The notes under the pieces were generated by a model that saw only the letters and a list, made by a program, of their open reading frames with translations, did no database searches and was not told the DNA's origin. From Tahibacter soli (GTDB lineage Bacteria > Pseudomonadota > Gammaproteobacteria > Xanthomonadales > Rhodanobacteraceae), in the NCBI RefSeq assembly GCF_025717065.2, contig NZ_JAOVZO020000003.1, positions 310,001-374,000 of the forward strand: a stretch of DNA of 64,000 nt. Reading direction: 5' to 3'. How positions within the stretch are numbered: position 1 is the stretch's first letter; every line of letters begins with the position of its first letter. Of the stretch, positions 46,210-55,107 are shown piece after piece. A program made the translations under genes and the position numbers.

Positions 46210-47691
46210 ATGAGCGAGGATGCGCGCACCAACCGGCCTCTCAAACGACCACCTCCCGTGCAGCTTCTGATACCACTTTCGCCGCAAGGCGGTCCGCTGA
46301 ACCGACAGGTCTACGCCGGTCTGCGCCAGGCGATTCTCGACGGCACGTTCGGCGCCGGCGCGCGCCTGCCGTCCACGCGCGATCTCGCCGAACAGCTGCG
46401 CATTTCGCGCACCGTCGTCGTGCTCGCGTACGAGCAGCTGCTCGCCGAAGGCTACGTCGTCGGCCGCGGCGGCTCGGGCACGTACGTGCCGGAAGGCCTC
46501 GCCGCCGCGCGGCCCGCCGGCAACGATCCGCCGGCCGACATCCGCCTGTCGCGCTTCGGCGCTTACGCCGCGCAGACCGGCTCGTCGGCCGCGTTTCCGC
46601 AGCGGCCGGCGTCGCCGCCGCGTTTCGATTTCGCCTACGGACGCAGCGATGTGGATTGTTTTCCGTTTGAACAATGGCGCCGCATTCTGCAGCGCCGCGC
46701 GCGCCGCACGCCGATCCGCGAACTCGACTACGGCCCTGCGACCGGCAGCGAGGCGCTGCGCGCGGCGATTTGCGAGCACCTGAAGCGTTCGCGCGCCGTC
46801 GCCTGCGATCCGTCGCAGGTGATCGTGGTGAACGGTTCGCAGCAGGCGCTCGACCTCGTCGCGCGCGTGCTGATCGAGCCGGGCGACGCCATCGCGATCG
46901 AAGATCCGAGCTACCAGGGCGCGAAGGAAGTGCTGCGCGCGGCCGGCGCGCGATTGCAGCCGGTCGCGGTCGATCGCGACGGGCTCGATCCCGCGCGTCT
47001 GTCGGACGACGCGCGCATGGCGTTCGTGACGCCGTCGCATCAGTTTCCGACCGGCGCGATCCTGCCGCTCGCGCGTCGGCAGGCGCTGCTGCAATGGGCG
47101 CGGCGGCGCAACGCGGTGATCGTCGAGGACGACTATGACGGCGAGTTCCGCTATCAAGGCAAGCCGCTCGAATCGCTGCAGGGGCTCGATACGGAAGGGC
47201 GCGTCGTCTACGTCGGCACGTTTTCGCGCACGGTGTTTTCGTCGCTGCGCATCGGCTATCTCGTCGTGCCGGCGTCGCTGCTCGCCGCGTTCACGGCGGC
47301 GAAATGGCTGTGCGACCGGCATACGGCGACGCTGGAACAGGAAACGCTCGCCGAATTCATCGCGTCGGGCATGTACGAGCGGCACCTGCGCCGCGTAAGG
47401 CGGCGCAACGAGGCCGCGCGCGACGTGCTGCTCGGCGCGGTGAAGAAGCACCTGGGCGATCGCGTCGAAGTGACCGGCGAGGGCGCCGGTGCGCACATCG
47501 TGCTGTGGCCGCGCGGCGACATGGCGGAAGACGCGATCGTCGCCGCCGCGCTCGATCGTGGGGTCGGCGTGTACGGTATCGGCGGGTATTACTTGCGGCG
47601 GCCGTCGCCGGCGGGTTTGTTGCTGGGGTATTCGCGGATGCGGGAGGCGGAGATTCGGGAGGGGGTGAAGCGGTTGGGGGCGGTGATCTAG
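46210..47691 (+). CDS. MocR-type (GntR/aminotransferase fusion) regulator with Arg at the PLP-lysine position
   Basis: 493 residues. N-terminal GntR winged helix (residues ~20-90, LPSTRDLAEQLRISRTVVV), then a fold-type I aminotransferase-like domain (NGSQQALDLVARVLIEPGD, EDDYDGEFRY, GAHIVLWPRG). The family normally has GTFSK with the PLP-binding Lys; here it is GTFSRT, with Arg340. This would prevent the usual Schiff base, so it may bind an unmodified ligand or PLP differently. Divergent from the DUF1579-like gene. Confidence 0.85.
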   Translation: MSEDARTNRPLKRPPPVQLLIPLSPQGGPLNRQVYAGLRQAILDGTFGAGARLPSTRDLAEQLRISRTVVVLAYEQLLAEGYVVGRGGSGTYVPEGLAAARPAGNDPPADIRLSRFGAYAAQTGSSAAFPQRPASPPRFDFAYGRSDVDCFPFEQWRRILQRRARRTPIRELDYGPATGSEALRAAICEHLKRSRAVACDPSQVIVVNGSQQALDLVARVLIEPGDAIAIEDPSYQGAKEVLRAAGARLQPVAVDRDGLDPARLSDDARMAFVTPSHQFPTGAILPLARRQALLQWARRRNAVIVEDDYDGEFRYQGKPLESLQGLDTEGRVVYVGTFSRTVFSSLRIGYLVVPASLLAAFTAAKWLCDRHTATLEQETLAEFIASGMYERHLRRVRRRNEAARDVLLGAVKKHLGDRVEVTGEGAGAHIVLWPRGDMAEDAIVAAALDRGVGVYGIGGYYLRRPSPAGLLLGYSRMREAEIREGVKRLGAVI

Positions 47692-47776
47692 GTTGATTCT
47701 GCGATTACGTTCGGGAATACGCGACTGGCGCTTGCTGTGGCAGCAACGAGGATTCTTGCGTCGCCCCCTCTCCCAA

Positions 47777-47870
47777 CCCTCTCCCCCAAGCAAGCTTGGA
47801 GGAGAGGGCTATAGCGCGGTAACGATTGAATTCTCCGTTCCCTCTCCTCCAACGGCGTTGGGGGAGAGGG
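47777..47870. repeat. Two CCCTCTCC-type hairpins
   Basis: CCCTCTCC... with GGAGAGGG pairs at 47777-47808 and 47840-47870. The same hairpin type occurs within the ccm operon at 53536-53671. They lie between the convergent MocR and ccmI genes. Confidence 0.65.
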
Positions 47871-47912
47871 ATAGGGTGAGGAGGCGCGGCGGACGATCGC
47901 GTCGAGCCTGCT

Positions 47913-49115
47913 TTACTGGACGACCTTGTCGATCGTCACCTCGACCGGCTCCGTGCGCTTCACGTCGACCGGCTTCGACAGCGTCTGCAGATCGCCCGGC
48001 TGCGCCATCGCGTTGCCGCTCTGCGAGACGCGCGCGCCGATGACCACTTGCGGAAACTGCGACAGCTTCAGGTTCGGCAGCATGCCCATGCCTTCGGTCA
48101 GCGTCACCGTCGTCGGCAGGTCGGAAACCTTCACGCGCTGCACCGCGAGCGGCATCGGCGGGCCGCTCGCCGCACGCGCGAACACGAATACCGTCGCGTC
48201 GGCCGGCGCCTGGGCGCGCAGCTTCGCGTCGAGCGACACCGTTACCGTCAGGCGGATGTCGCTCGCCGCGCTTTCCGGCTTCGCTTCGGGCCCGGCGGCT
48301 GCCGGCGTCGCTGCGGCCGTCGCCGGGAGGTGGCCCGCGCTGCGCGCCTCGTCGATCTGCGCCTGCACCGACTTGGCCGCTTCCGAGCCCGGTTCCATTT
48401 GCGCCAGCAGCGTTTCCCAGCGCGCGATCGCGTCGGCGTGGCGCTCGGCCTGGCGGTCGCTGACGCCGAGCAGCCACAGGCCGCGCTGGTGCTGCGGATT
48501 GGATTTCACCGCTTTTTCCAGAAGTTCGCGCGATTGTCCGTCGAGCTTGCGATCGGCGCTCGCGAGCGCCAGCGCTTCGGCGTAGTCCACCTGCACGTCG
48601 GGATTGTCCGGCAGCCGGTCGTACGCCTGCTTGACCGCGTCGCGCGCCTCGTCGAAGCGCTGCATCGACTTGTATGCGCGGCCGAGCAGCAGCCAGCCCT
48701 CGGCATCGTCGGGATTCTGCTTGAGCTTCGCCGCGAGGTTGGCGACGGCGGCGTCCATGTTCGGGCCGTGTTCGTTCGACGCGGCCGGCACGGCGGCGGC
48801 AGGGTCCATCGCAGCGGGATTGCCGAGCTTCGCGTACAGGCCGATCGCGGCCGCGGGCAGCACGAGCACGACGGTCAGGAGCGAGGCGAACGCCGTGCGC
48901 GAACGCGGCGCGGGCGCGTCGTTCGCGGAAGGCGCGAGCGCGGCGAGTTTCGCGGCGTGTTCTTCGGCGCTGATGACGCCGGCGGCGAGCGCGTCGTCGA
49001 GCGCGCGACGTTTCGTGACGTCCGGGGCGCGGCCGCGCCGCATCAGCGGCAGTACGACGAAAGCGAGCGCCGCGAGCAGCATCGCGCCCGCGAGCAGTAC
49101 GAACAACGGACTCAC
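47913..49115 (-). CDS. ccmI: Cytochrome c maturation protein CcmI
   Basis: 400 residues from a GTG (AGGAGG upstream, GTGA overlap with ccmH). Two N-terminal transmembrane helices (FVLLAGAMLLAALAFVVLP and FASLLTVVLVLPAAAIGLY) flank a cytoplasmic loop; the periplasmic part carries TPR repeats (GWLLLGRAYKSMQRFDEAR) and an IgG-like C-terminal domain. CcmI chaperones apocytochrome c for the haem lyase CcmF/CcmH. Last gene of the ccm operon; a CCCTCTCC-type repeat cluster follows. Confidence 0.9.
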   Translation of the reverse strand: MSPLFVLLAGAMLLAALAFVVLPLMRRGRAPDVTKRRALDDALAAGVISAEEHAAKLAALAPSANDAPAPRSRTAFASLLTVVLVLPAAAIGLYAKLGNPAAMDPAAAVPAASNEHGPNMDAAVANLAAKLKQNPDDAEGWLLLGRAYKSMQRFDEARDAVKQAYDRLPDNPDVQVDYAEALALASADRKLDGQSRELLEKAVKSNPQHQRGLWLLGVSDRQAERHADAIARWETLLAQMEPGSEAAKSVQAQIDEARSAGHLPATAAATPAAAGPEAKPESAASDIRLTVTVSLDAKLRAQAPADATVFVFARAASGPPMPLAVQRVKVSDLPTTVTLTEGMGMLPNLKLSQFPQVVIGARVSQSGNAMAQPGDLQTLSKPVDVKRTEPVEVTIDKVVQ

Positions 49116-49546
49116 CAGTCTTCCTCCTCGCCGGCGGCGCGGGTGGGGGCGGGGTTCTGCGCGGCGCGCCGGCGTACCGTCAGCCACACGGCGATGCCGC
49201 CGACGGCGAGCAGTACGAACGGACCGAACCACAGCACGAGCGTCGAGGCTTTCAGCGGCGGGTCGTACAGCACGAATTCGGAATAGCGCGCGACGAGATA
49301 CGACTTGATTTCATCGTCGCTCTTGCCCGCGCGCAGCTGCTCGAACACTTCGTTGCGCAGATCCTTGGCGAGGCCCGCGTCGGAGTCGGCGAGGTTCTGG
49401 TTCTGGCAGACGAGGCAGCGCAGTTCGCGCGCCAGGTGCTGGAAGCGCTGCTCTTCGGCGGCGTCCTTGAACGGCAGCGGCTCGACCGCATGCGCGACGA
49501 AGGCTGCCGCGAGGCCGATCAGCGCGGCGAACACACGAGCGATCAT
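49112..49546 (-). CDS. ccmH: Cytochrome c maturation protein CcmH
   Basis: 144 residues. Signal peptide, then the thiol motif LRCLVCQNQN used to reduce apocytochrome c, then a C-terminal transmembrane helix (WFGPFVLLAVGGIAVWL). Start ATG 49546 overlaps the stop of ccmG (TGATG). Confidence 0.94.
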   Translation of the reverse strand: MIARVFAALIGLAAAFVAHAVEPLPFKDAAEEQRFQHLARELRCLVCQNQNLADSDAGLAKDLRNEVFEQLRAGKSDDEIKSYLVARYSEFVLYDPPLKASTLVLWFGPFVLLAVGGIAVWLTVRRRAAQNPAPTRAAGEEEDW

Positions 49547-50091
49547 CACCGGGCACCTCCGCGCAGCGCGACGATCGCCGGCTTGAGCGTCTTCTCGATG
49601 TAGTCGGGCGTCAGCACGCCGATGCGCTTCAAGCGAATCACGCCGTTGCCGTCGACGAGGAACGTTTCCGGCGCGCCGTACACGCCGAAATCGATCGCGA
49701 CGCGGCTTTCGGCGTCGACGACGATCACGTCGTACGGATTGCCGAACCGCGCGAGCCACGCGCGCGCGTCGGTCGGGTCGTCCTTCCAGTTGTAGCCGAC
49801 GACTTTGACGCCGAGTTCCTTCGCGTAGCGCACGATCACCGGATGTTCCTCGACGCAGCTCGGGCACCAGCTGCCGAAGACGTTCAACAGATACGGCTCG
49901 CCCTTGAGATCGGCGCTGCCGAACGTCTTGCCCGGATCGTCGAACAGCGGCAGCGCGAACGTCGGCGCGCTCTTGCCGATCAGCGGCGACGGCACTTCGC
50001 GCTGGTCGTGCGACTTGTTCCAGTAGATGCCGAAACCGAGCAGGCCGGCGATCAGCGCAAAGCCGATCAGCGGCAGAAAACGTCCCATCAT
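49546..50091 (-). CDS. ccmG: Thiol:disulfide interchange protein DsbE/CcmG
   Basis: 181 residues. N-terminal transmembrane anchor (LIGFALIAGLLGFGIYW), then a periplasmic thioredoxin fold with active site GSWCPSC and cis-Pro region YGAPETFLVDGNG. It keeps apocytochrome c or CcmH reduced. Start at the first ATG of ATGATG, which overlaps the ccmF stop. Confidence 0.94.
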   Translation of the reverse strand: MMGRFLPLIGFALIAGLLGFGIYWNKSHDQREVPSPLIGKSAPTFALPLFDDPGKTFGSADLKGEPYLLNVFGSWCPSCVEEHPVIVRYAKELGVKVVGYNWKDDPTDARAWLARFGNPYDVIVVDAESRVAIDFGVYGAPETFLVDGNGVIRLKRIGVLTPDYIEKTLKPAIVALRGGAR

Positions 50092-52064
50092 GCGGCAGCC
50101 TCCAGCGGCTTGGGCGCGGCCTGCGCGAGCGCCGGCTCTTTCGCGGGATTCGGCGCGAACCGGAAGCGGCGGTCGCACGCGGCGACGAAACCGCCGAGCA
50201 TCATCAGGAGCGCGCCGAGCCAGATCCAGCGCACGAACGGCTTGACGTAGATGCGCACCGACCACGCGCCGCCGTCGCCGAGCGGTTCGCCGAGCGCGAC
50301 GTAGACGTCGCGCGTCAGGCCCGGATCGATCGACGATTCGGTCTGCACTTGGCCGCGCGGATACTGGCGCTTCTGCGGGTGCAGCGTGGCGACGACGGTA
50401 TCGCCGCGGCTGACGACGAGCGTGCCGGAATCGGCGATCCAGTTCGGTCCCTGCGCGCGCTTGACGCCTTCGAAGCGAAAATCCAGATTGCCGACAGTGG
50501 TACTTTTACCCGGTTCGAAGCGCAGGTCTTTTTCGACGCCGGTGGCTTCGGTCACGAACACGCCGGCCACGAACACGGCGACGCCGAAGTGCGCGAGGAT
50601 CATGCCGAGCATTTCCGGCGTGTAGCGGCGCCCGGCCGGCGCGTTGCGCCAGCGCGAGAGCGCGTACGCGCCGATGCCGGCGCCGACCCACAGCGCCGCG
50701 GCGACGCCGATGAACGCCTTGAGCGGCAGCGGCCCCGCGACGAGCCACGCGGCGGGCACCGACAGCGCGGCGAGCAGCGCGGCCGGCGCGAGCGCGCGCA
50801 ACGAGGCCGCGACATCGCCCTGGCGCCAGCGGATGAACGGGCCGAACGGCACGAGCAGCACGACGGGAATCATGAGGATCGTGAACATCCAGCCGAAGAA
50901 CGGCGGGCCGACCGACAGCTTGCCGGCGTTGAACGCCTCGAACATCAGCGGCGCGAGCGTGCCGATCAGCACCATGGCCGCGGCCACGGAAAACATGAGG
51001 TTGTTGATCAGCAGCAGCGTCTCGCGGCTCGTGCCGGCGAACGGCTCGCCGCCGGCGACCTTCGGCGCGCGCACGGCGAACAGCGTCAGCGATCCGCCGA
51101 TCACGATGACCAGGAACGCGAGAATGAACATGCCGCGCTCGGGATCGCTCGCGAACGCGTGCACCGACGTGAGCACGCCCGAGCGCACGAGGAACGTGCC
51201 GAGCAGCGACAGCGAAAACGCGAAGATCGCGAGGCACAGCGTCCACGCGCGGAACGAGCCGCGTTTTTCGGTGACGGCCTGCGAATGGATCAGCGCGGTG
51301 CCGACGAGCCACGGCATGAACGAGGCGTTTTCGACCGGATCCCAGAACCACCAGCCGCCCCAGCCGAGTTCGTAGTACGCCCACCACGAGCCGAGCGCGA
51401 TGCCGAGCGTGAGGAACGCCCACGCGACGTTCGTCCACGGCCGCGCCCAGCGCACCCAGGCGACGTCGAGATTGCCGCCGAGCAGCGCCGCGATCGCGAA
51501 CGCGAACGCGACGGAGAACCCGACGTAGCCGGTGTAGAGCATCGGCGGATGCACGATCAGGCCGAAGTCCTGCAGCAGCGGATTGAGATCGTTGCCGTCG
51601 GCGAGCGCCGGCACGTGGCGCAGGAACGGGTTCGACGTGAGCAGCGTGAACAGGAGGAACCCGACGCTGACGAAGCCGAGCACGCCGAGCACGCGCGCGA
51701 CGAACGCGTCGGGCAGGCGGCGCGAGAACGCGGCGACCGCGACGGTCCAGACGTTGAGGATCAGTATCCACAGCAGCAGCGAACCTTCGTGCGCGCCCCA
51801 CACCGCCGAGAAGCGGTAGTACCACGGCAGCTGCGAATTGGAATTCTGCGCGACGTAGGCGACCGAGAAATCCTGCGCGACGAACGCGTAGGTGAGGATC
51901 GCGAACGACACCGCGACGAACACGGCCTGGCCCGCGCTCGCGGGTTTCGCGACGGCGATCAGCGCCGCGTTGTTGCGCCACGCGCCGTATATCGGCAGCA
52001 CGGTCTGCACCGCTGCGAGCAGCAGCGCGAGGATCAGGGCGAATTGGCCGAGTTCGGGGAGCAT
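50088..52064 (-). CDS. ccmF: Haem lyase subunit CcmF
   Basis: 658 residues, polytopic (13 or more helices). The WWD haem-binding motif WGGWWFWDPVENASFMPW is present, with conserved flanking His (LIVHPPMLYTGY). Forms with CcmH and CcmI the complex that ligates haem to apocytochrome. Confidence 0.95.
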   Translation of the reverse strand: MLPELGQFALILALLLAAVQTVLPIYGAWRNNAALIAVAKPASAGQAVFVAVSFAILTYAFVAQDFSVAYVAQNSNSQLPWYYRFSAVWGAHEGSLLLWILILNVWTVAVAAFSRRLPDAFVARVLGVLGFVSVGFLLFTLLTSNPFLRHVPALADGNDLNPLLQDFGLIVHPPMLYTGYVGFSVAFAFAIAALLGGNLDVAWVRWARPWTNVAWAFLTLGIALGSWWAYYELGWGGWWFWDPVENASFMPWLVGTALIHSQAVTEKRGSFRAWTLCLAIFAFSLSLLGTFLVRSGVLTSVHAFASDPERGMFILAFLVIVIGGSLTLFAVRAPKVAGGEPFAGTSRETLLLINNLMFSVAAAMVLIGTLAPLMFEAFNAGKLSVGPPFFGWMFTILMIPVVLLVPFGPFIRWRQGDVAASLRALAPAALLAALSVPAAWLVAGPLPLKAFIGVAAALWVGAGIGAYALSRWRNAPAGRRYTPEMLGMILAHFGVAVFVAGVFVTEATGVEKDLRFEPGKSTTVGNLDFRFEGVKRAQGPNWIADSGTLVVSRGDTVVATLHPQKRQYPRGQVQTESSIDPGLTRDVYVALGEPLGDGGAWSVRIYVKPFVRWIWLGALLMMLGGFVAACDRRFRFAPNPAKEPALAQAAPKPLEAAA

Positions 52065-52100
52065 GGCGGTATCTCGTGGCGGCCGTCGTTCGGCCGGGTG

Positions 52101-52565
52101 CTACTGCTTTTGCGGCGCGGGCGCGTCTTTGACTTCGTGCTTGGCGTGCGCCTTCGCCATCGCATCGGCGACGTCGCGCGGCACGTAGGTTTCGTCGTGC
52201 TTGGCGAGCACTTCGGTCGCGACGAAGCGGCCGTTGTCCATCTTGCCGGTGGCGATGACCGACTGCTTTTCGCGGAAGAGGTCCGGCAGGATGCCGTGGT
52301 ACTCCACGGTCATGTCGGCGTCGCCGTCGGTGGTGACGAATTCCACTTTCAGCGAATCGGTCGCGCGCTTGATCGAGTCGGCCTTGACCATGCCGCCGAG
52401 CCGGAACCGCGCGTCGGCCGGCACCTTGCCCTGCAGCACTTCGACCGGCGTGTACAGGTACGTGACGTTCTGCGTCAGCGCGACGACGCCGAGCGCGGTG
52501 GCGATGCCGACGGCGGCGAGGATCAGGCCGATGACCGTCATGCGGCGCTTGCGGGTGGGATTCAT
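52101..52565 (-). CDS. ccmE: Haem chaperone CcmE
   Basis: 154 residues. N-terminal membrane anchor, then a beta-barrel with LAKHDETYVP: the His is the covalent haem attachment site, the Tyr its partner. Its ATG overlaps the ccmD stop. Confidence 0.95.
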   Translation of the reverse strand: MNPTRKRRMTVIGLILAAVGIATALGVVALTQNVTYLYTPVEVLQGKVPADARFRLGGMVKADSIKRATDSLKVEFVTTDGDADMTVEYHGILPDLFREKQSVIATGKMDNGRFVATEVLAKHDETYVPRDVADAMAKAHAKHEVKDAPAPQKQ

Positions 52566-52738
52566 GGCATGTCTCCGGTTTTCGCGCGTTCGCGGCGGCT
52601 GCGTCCGCGCAGCTCTCGCAGCACGCGCTTCTTGCGCACGAGCGGCGCGAACGCGTCGATCGCGAGCGCGACGAAGAAGATCGCGTACGCGCTCCAGACG
52701 AAGCCGCCGTAGCCGCCCATCGAGAAGAATTCGTTCAT
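52562..52738 (-). CDS. ccmD: Cytochrome c maturation protein CcmD
   Basis: 58 residues. MGGYGGFVWSAYAIFFVAL gives the single transmembrane helix; a basic tail follows. It joins CcmC and releases haem-loaded CcmE. Overlaps ccmC and ccmE by ATGA at both ends. Confidence 0.93.
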   Translation of the reverse strand: MNEFFSMGGYGGFVWSAYAIFFVALAIDAFAPLVRKKRVLRELRGRSRRERAKTGDMP

Positions 52739-53493
52739 GCGCGGCCCTCCGCGGCGTCGGCTTCGGCGCGCGCCCACTCCTTGCCCGATTCGAGCTCGAG
52801 CAGGTCGACGCGCGCGCGCGACAGCAGGCTCGCGGCGAACACGAACTTCGTCGCGATCGCCATGACGAGCAGCGGCCAGAGCATGCGCGAATCGATCAGC
52901 GACGGGCCGAACAGCTTGACGGTCGAGCCCTGGTGCAGCGTGTTCCACCACTTCACCGAGAAGTGCACGATCGGCAGGTTGACGATGCCGATGAGCGCCA
53001 GGAACGCCGCGGCGCGCGCGGCCTGGCGACGGTCTTCGATCGCATGGTACAGGCCGATCACGCCGAGATAGAGAAACAGCAGCACGAGTTCGGACGTCAG
53101 GCGCGCGTCCCACGTCCACCACGTGCCCCACATCGGCTTGCCCCAGATCGCGCCGGTGGCGAGGCAGACGAACGTGAACGCCGCGCCGACGGGCGCCGCG
53201 GCCATCGCGAGCGTTTCGGACAGCTTGATGCGCCACACCAGCGCGATGAAGCCGTTGACGGCCATGAACGCGTAGATGAAAAGGCTCATCCAGGCGCTCG
53301 GCACGTGGATGAAGATGATGCGGTAGGCGTCGCCCTGCTGATAGTCCTTCGGCGCGAGCACGAGACCGCCGTACAGGCCGATCGCGCCGAGGATCAGCGC
53401 CGCCGCCCAGAACCACGGCACGAGCCGGCCCGCGAACCGGTAAAAATAGGGGGGCGAGCCGAGTTTATGGAACCACAATACCAGTGGATTCAT
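52735..53493 (-). CDS. ccmC: Haem exporter CcmC
   Basis: 252 residues, six transmembrane helices. WWD motif WGTWWTWDARLTSELVL, with conserved His in IFIHVPSAW and IVHFSVKWWN. It loads haem onto CcmE. Preceded by a 227-bp repeat-filled gap instead of the overlap seen elsewhere in the operon. Confidence 0.95.
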   Translation of the reverse strand: MNPLVLWFHKLGSPPYFYRFAGRLVPWFWAAALILGAIGLYGGLVLAPKDYQQGDAYRIIFIHVPSAWMSLFIYAFMAVNGFIALVWRIKLSETLAMAAAPVGAAFTFVCLATGAIWGKPMWGTWWTWDARLTSELVLLFLYLGVIGLYHAIEDRRQAARAAAFLALIGIVNLPIVHFSVKWWNTLHQGSTVKLFGPSLIDSRMLWPLLVMAIATKFVFAASLLSRARVDLLELESGKEWARAEADAAEGRA

Positions 53494-53532
53494 ACGCTTG
53501 TGGAAAAACTCACTATGCTGGCTGCGGGCGGT

Positions 53533-53680
53533 CAGCCCTCTCCCCCGGGATCGCCTGGGGAAGAGGGTTGGGTGAGGGGGCGGGCGCCGCGTTCTTCCCC
53601 GAGATCGACGAAGTGCGTCGCGTCGCCCCCTCACCCCAGCCCTCTCCCCCAGGCGCGCCTGGGGGAGAGGGAGTTTCCGG
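53533..53680. repeat. Inverted pair of CCCTCTCCCCC hairpins inside the ccm operon
   Basis: Hairpins at 53536-53567 and 53640-53671, each CCCTCTCCCCC...GGGGGAGAGGG-like; the flanking GTGAGGGGGCG and CGCCCCCTCAC also pair, so the whole 53533-53671 block is an inverted repeat. Same family as 47777-47870. Confidence 0.75.
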
Positions 53681-53720
53681 GCTTGCGACGTGAGTGTCGC
53701 AAGAACCGATATCCGTTGCG

Positions 53721-54404
53721 CTAGCTGATCGAAATCTTCAACGCCGCCGCGCACGCCAGCGGTGCCAGCACGAGCGACAGCGCCAGTCCCGCGCCGAGCC
53801 AGAGCAGCGGCGCGGCGACCGGCAGGCCGTTCTGCGCGGCGTTGCAGGCGCCCGCCGCGAAGATCAACACCGGCACGTACAGCGGCAGCACCAGCAGGGC
53901 CAGCAGCATACCAGAGCGGCGCATGCCGACCGTCAGCGCCACGCACACCGCGCCGATCAGGCTCAGGAGCGGCGTCGACAGCGCAAGCACGGCCAGCAGC
54001 ACCGGCTGCACCGGTCCCGGCAGGAACAGCATCTCGCCGACGAGCGGCGCGATCGCGACGAGCGGCAGCGCCGTCGTCAGCCAGTGCACGAAGATCTTGC
54101 AGGCCAGCAGCAGCGCCAGCGGATGCGGCGACAGCACGAGCTGTTCGAGTGAACCGTCCTCGAGGTCCGAGCGGAACAGCGCGTCCAGCGACAGCAATCC
54201 TGCCAGCAACAGGGCCACGAGTACCGTGCCTGCGGCAATTCGCCCCAGCACCTGCGGTTCCGGGCCGATCGCGAACGGAAACAGCGCGACCACCATCAGC
54301 GCGAACAGCATCGGGTTCAGCGCGTCGCCGCGGCGGCGCCAGAGCAGGGCCAGATCGCGGGCGAGCAGCGCGCGGCAGGCGCCCCACAGCGTGCCGTAGC
54401 TCAT
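53721..54404 (-). CDS. ccmB: Haem ABC transporter permease CcmB
   Basis: 227 residues, six helices (MLFALMVVALFPFAIGP; SLIGAVCVALTVGMRR; LLALLVLPLYVPVLIF). Starts at ATG 54404 overlapping the ccmA stop. Partner of CcmA in releasing haem-CcmE. Confidence 0.93.
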   Translation of the reverse strand: MSYGTLWGACRALLARDLALLWRRRGDALNPMLFALMVVALFPFAIGPEPQVLGRIAAGTVLVALLLAGLLSLDALFRSDLEDGSLEQLVLSPHPLALLLACKIFVHWLTTALPLVAIAPLVGEMLFLPGPVQPVLLAVLALSTPLLSLIGAVCVALTVGMRRSGMLLALLVLPLYVPVLIFAAGACNAAQNGLPVAAPLLWLGAGLALSLVLAPLACAAALKISIS

Positions 54405-55042
54405 GCGACGGCCTTCAGCGGAATGCGGCGCGGCGTGCCCGACGTGTAGGCGTACGCGCCGTGCGACGTGATCAGTGCCGCGCCGCCGCGCCGCGCGTGC
54501 ACTTCGAGCAGGCGGTTGACGAGCGCGATGCCTTCGCGGTCGAGGTTCGCGTACGGCTCGTCGAGCAGCCACAGCGCGGCCGGCACGAGCAGCAGGCGCG
54601 CGAGCGCGACGCGCTTTTTCTGGCCGGCCGACAGCTGACGCAGCGGAACCTCTTCGAAACCTTCGAGCCCGACGCTCAGCAGCGCCTGGTTCGGCGTGAT
54701 GCCGGCGCGCAGGCCGCCCAGGCCGATCGCGAACCGCAGATTTTGCAAAGGCGACAATTCCCCTTTGAGCCCGAGCAGATGGCCGAGCAGCGCGACCTGG
54801 TGCGACAGCCGCGCGAGCGTCAGCGGTTCGCCGTTGAGCAGCACCGCGCCCGCGCTCGGCTCGACGAGGCCCGACAGCACCTTGAGCAGCGTGGTCTTGC
54901 CGCTGCCGTTGTCGCCCTCCATCAGCACCACCTCGCCGTGACGCAGCGCGAAATCGATCGGGCCGAAGATCGGCTCGTCGTTGCGCGCGAAGGCGAGGCC
55001 GCGGGCTTCGAGCAGCGGCGGGGTGTCGGGATCGGGATTCAT
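54401..55042 (-). CDS. ccmA: Haem ABC exporter ATPase CcmA
   Basis: 213 residues. Walker A EGDNGSGKTTLL, signature LSAGQKKRVALARL, Walker B LWLLDEPYANLD, H loop TSHG. First gene of the operon; ATG 55042 is 65 bases after the end of the AlgX-like gene. Confidence 0.95.
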   Translation of the reverse strand: MNPDPDTPPLLEARGLAFARNDEPIFGPIDFALRHGEVVLMEGDNGSGKTTLLKVLSGLVEPSAGAVLLNGEPLTLARLSHQVALLGHLLGLKGELSPLQNLRFAIGLGGLRAGITPNQALLSVGLEGFEEVPLRQLSAGQKKRVALARLLLVPAALWLLDEPYANLDREGIALVNRLLEVHARRGGAALITSHGAYAYTSGTPRRIPLKAVA

Positions 55043-55107
55043 GGGGCGCGCAATGCTACCGGGGCGGTGCGTGCGGCGCCACCGGTACGCGGCACGCGCG
55101 ACACGCC

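Noticed and set aside
53494-53720. CRISPR-like repeat array
   Set aside because: Repeats are two inverted hairpins, not regularly spaced direct repeats with spacers. No cas genes are in the window.
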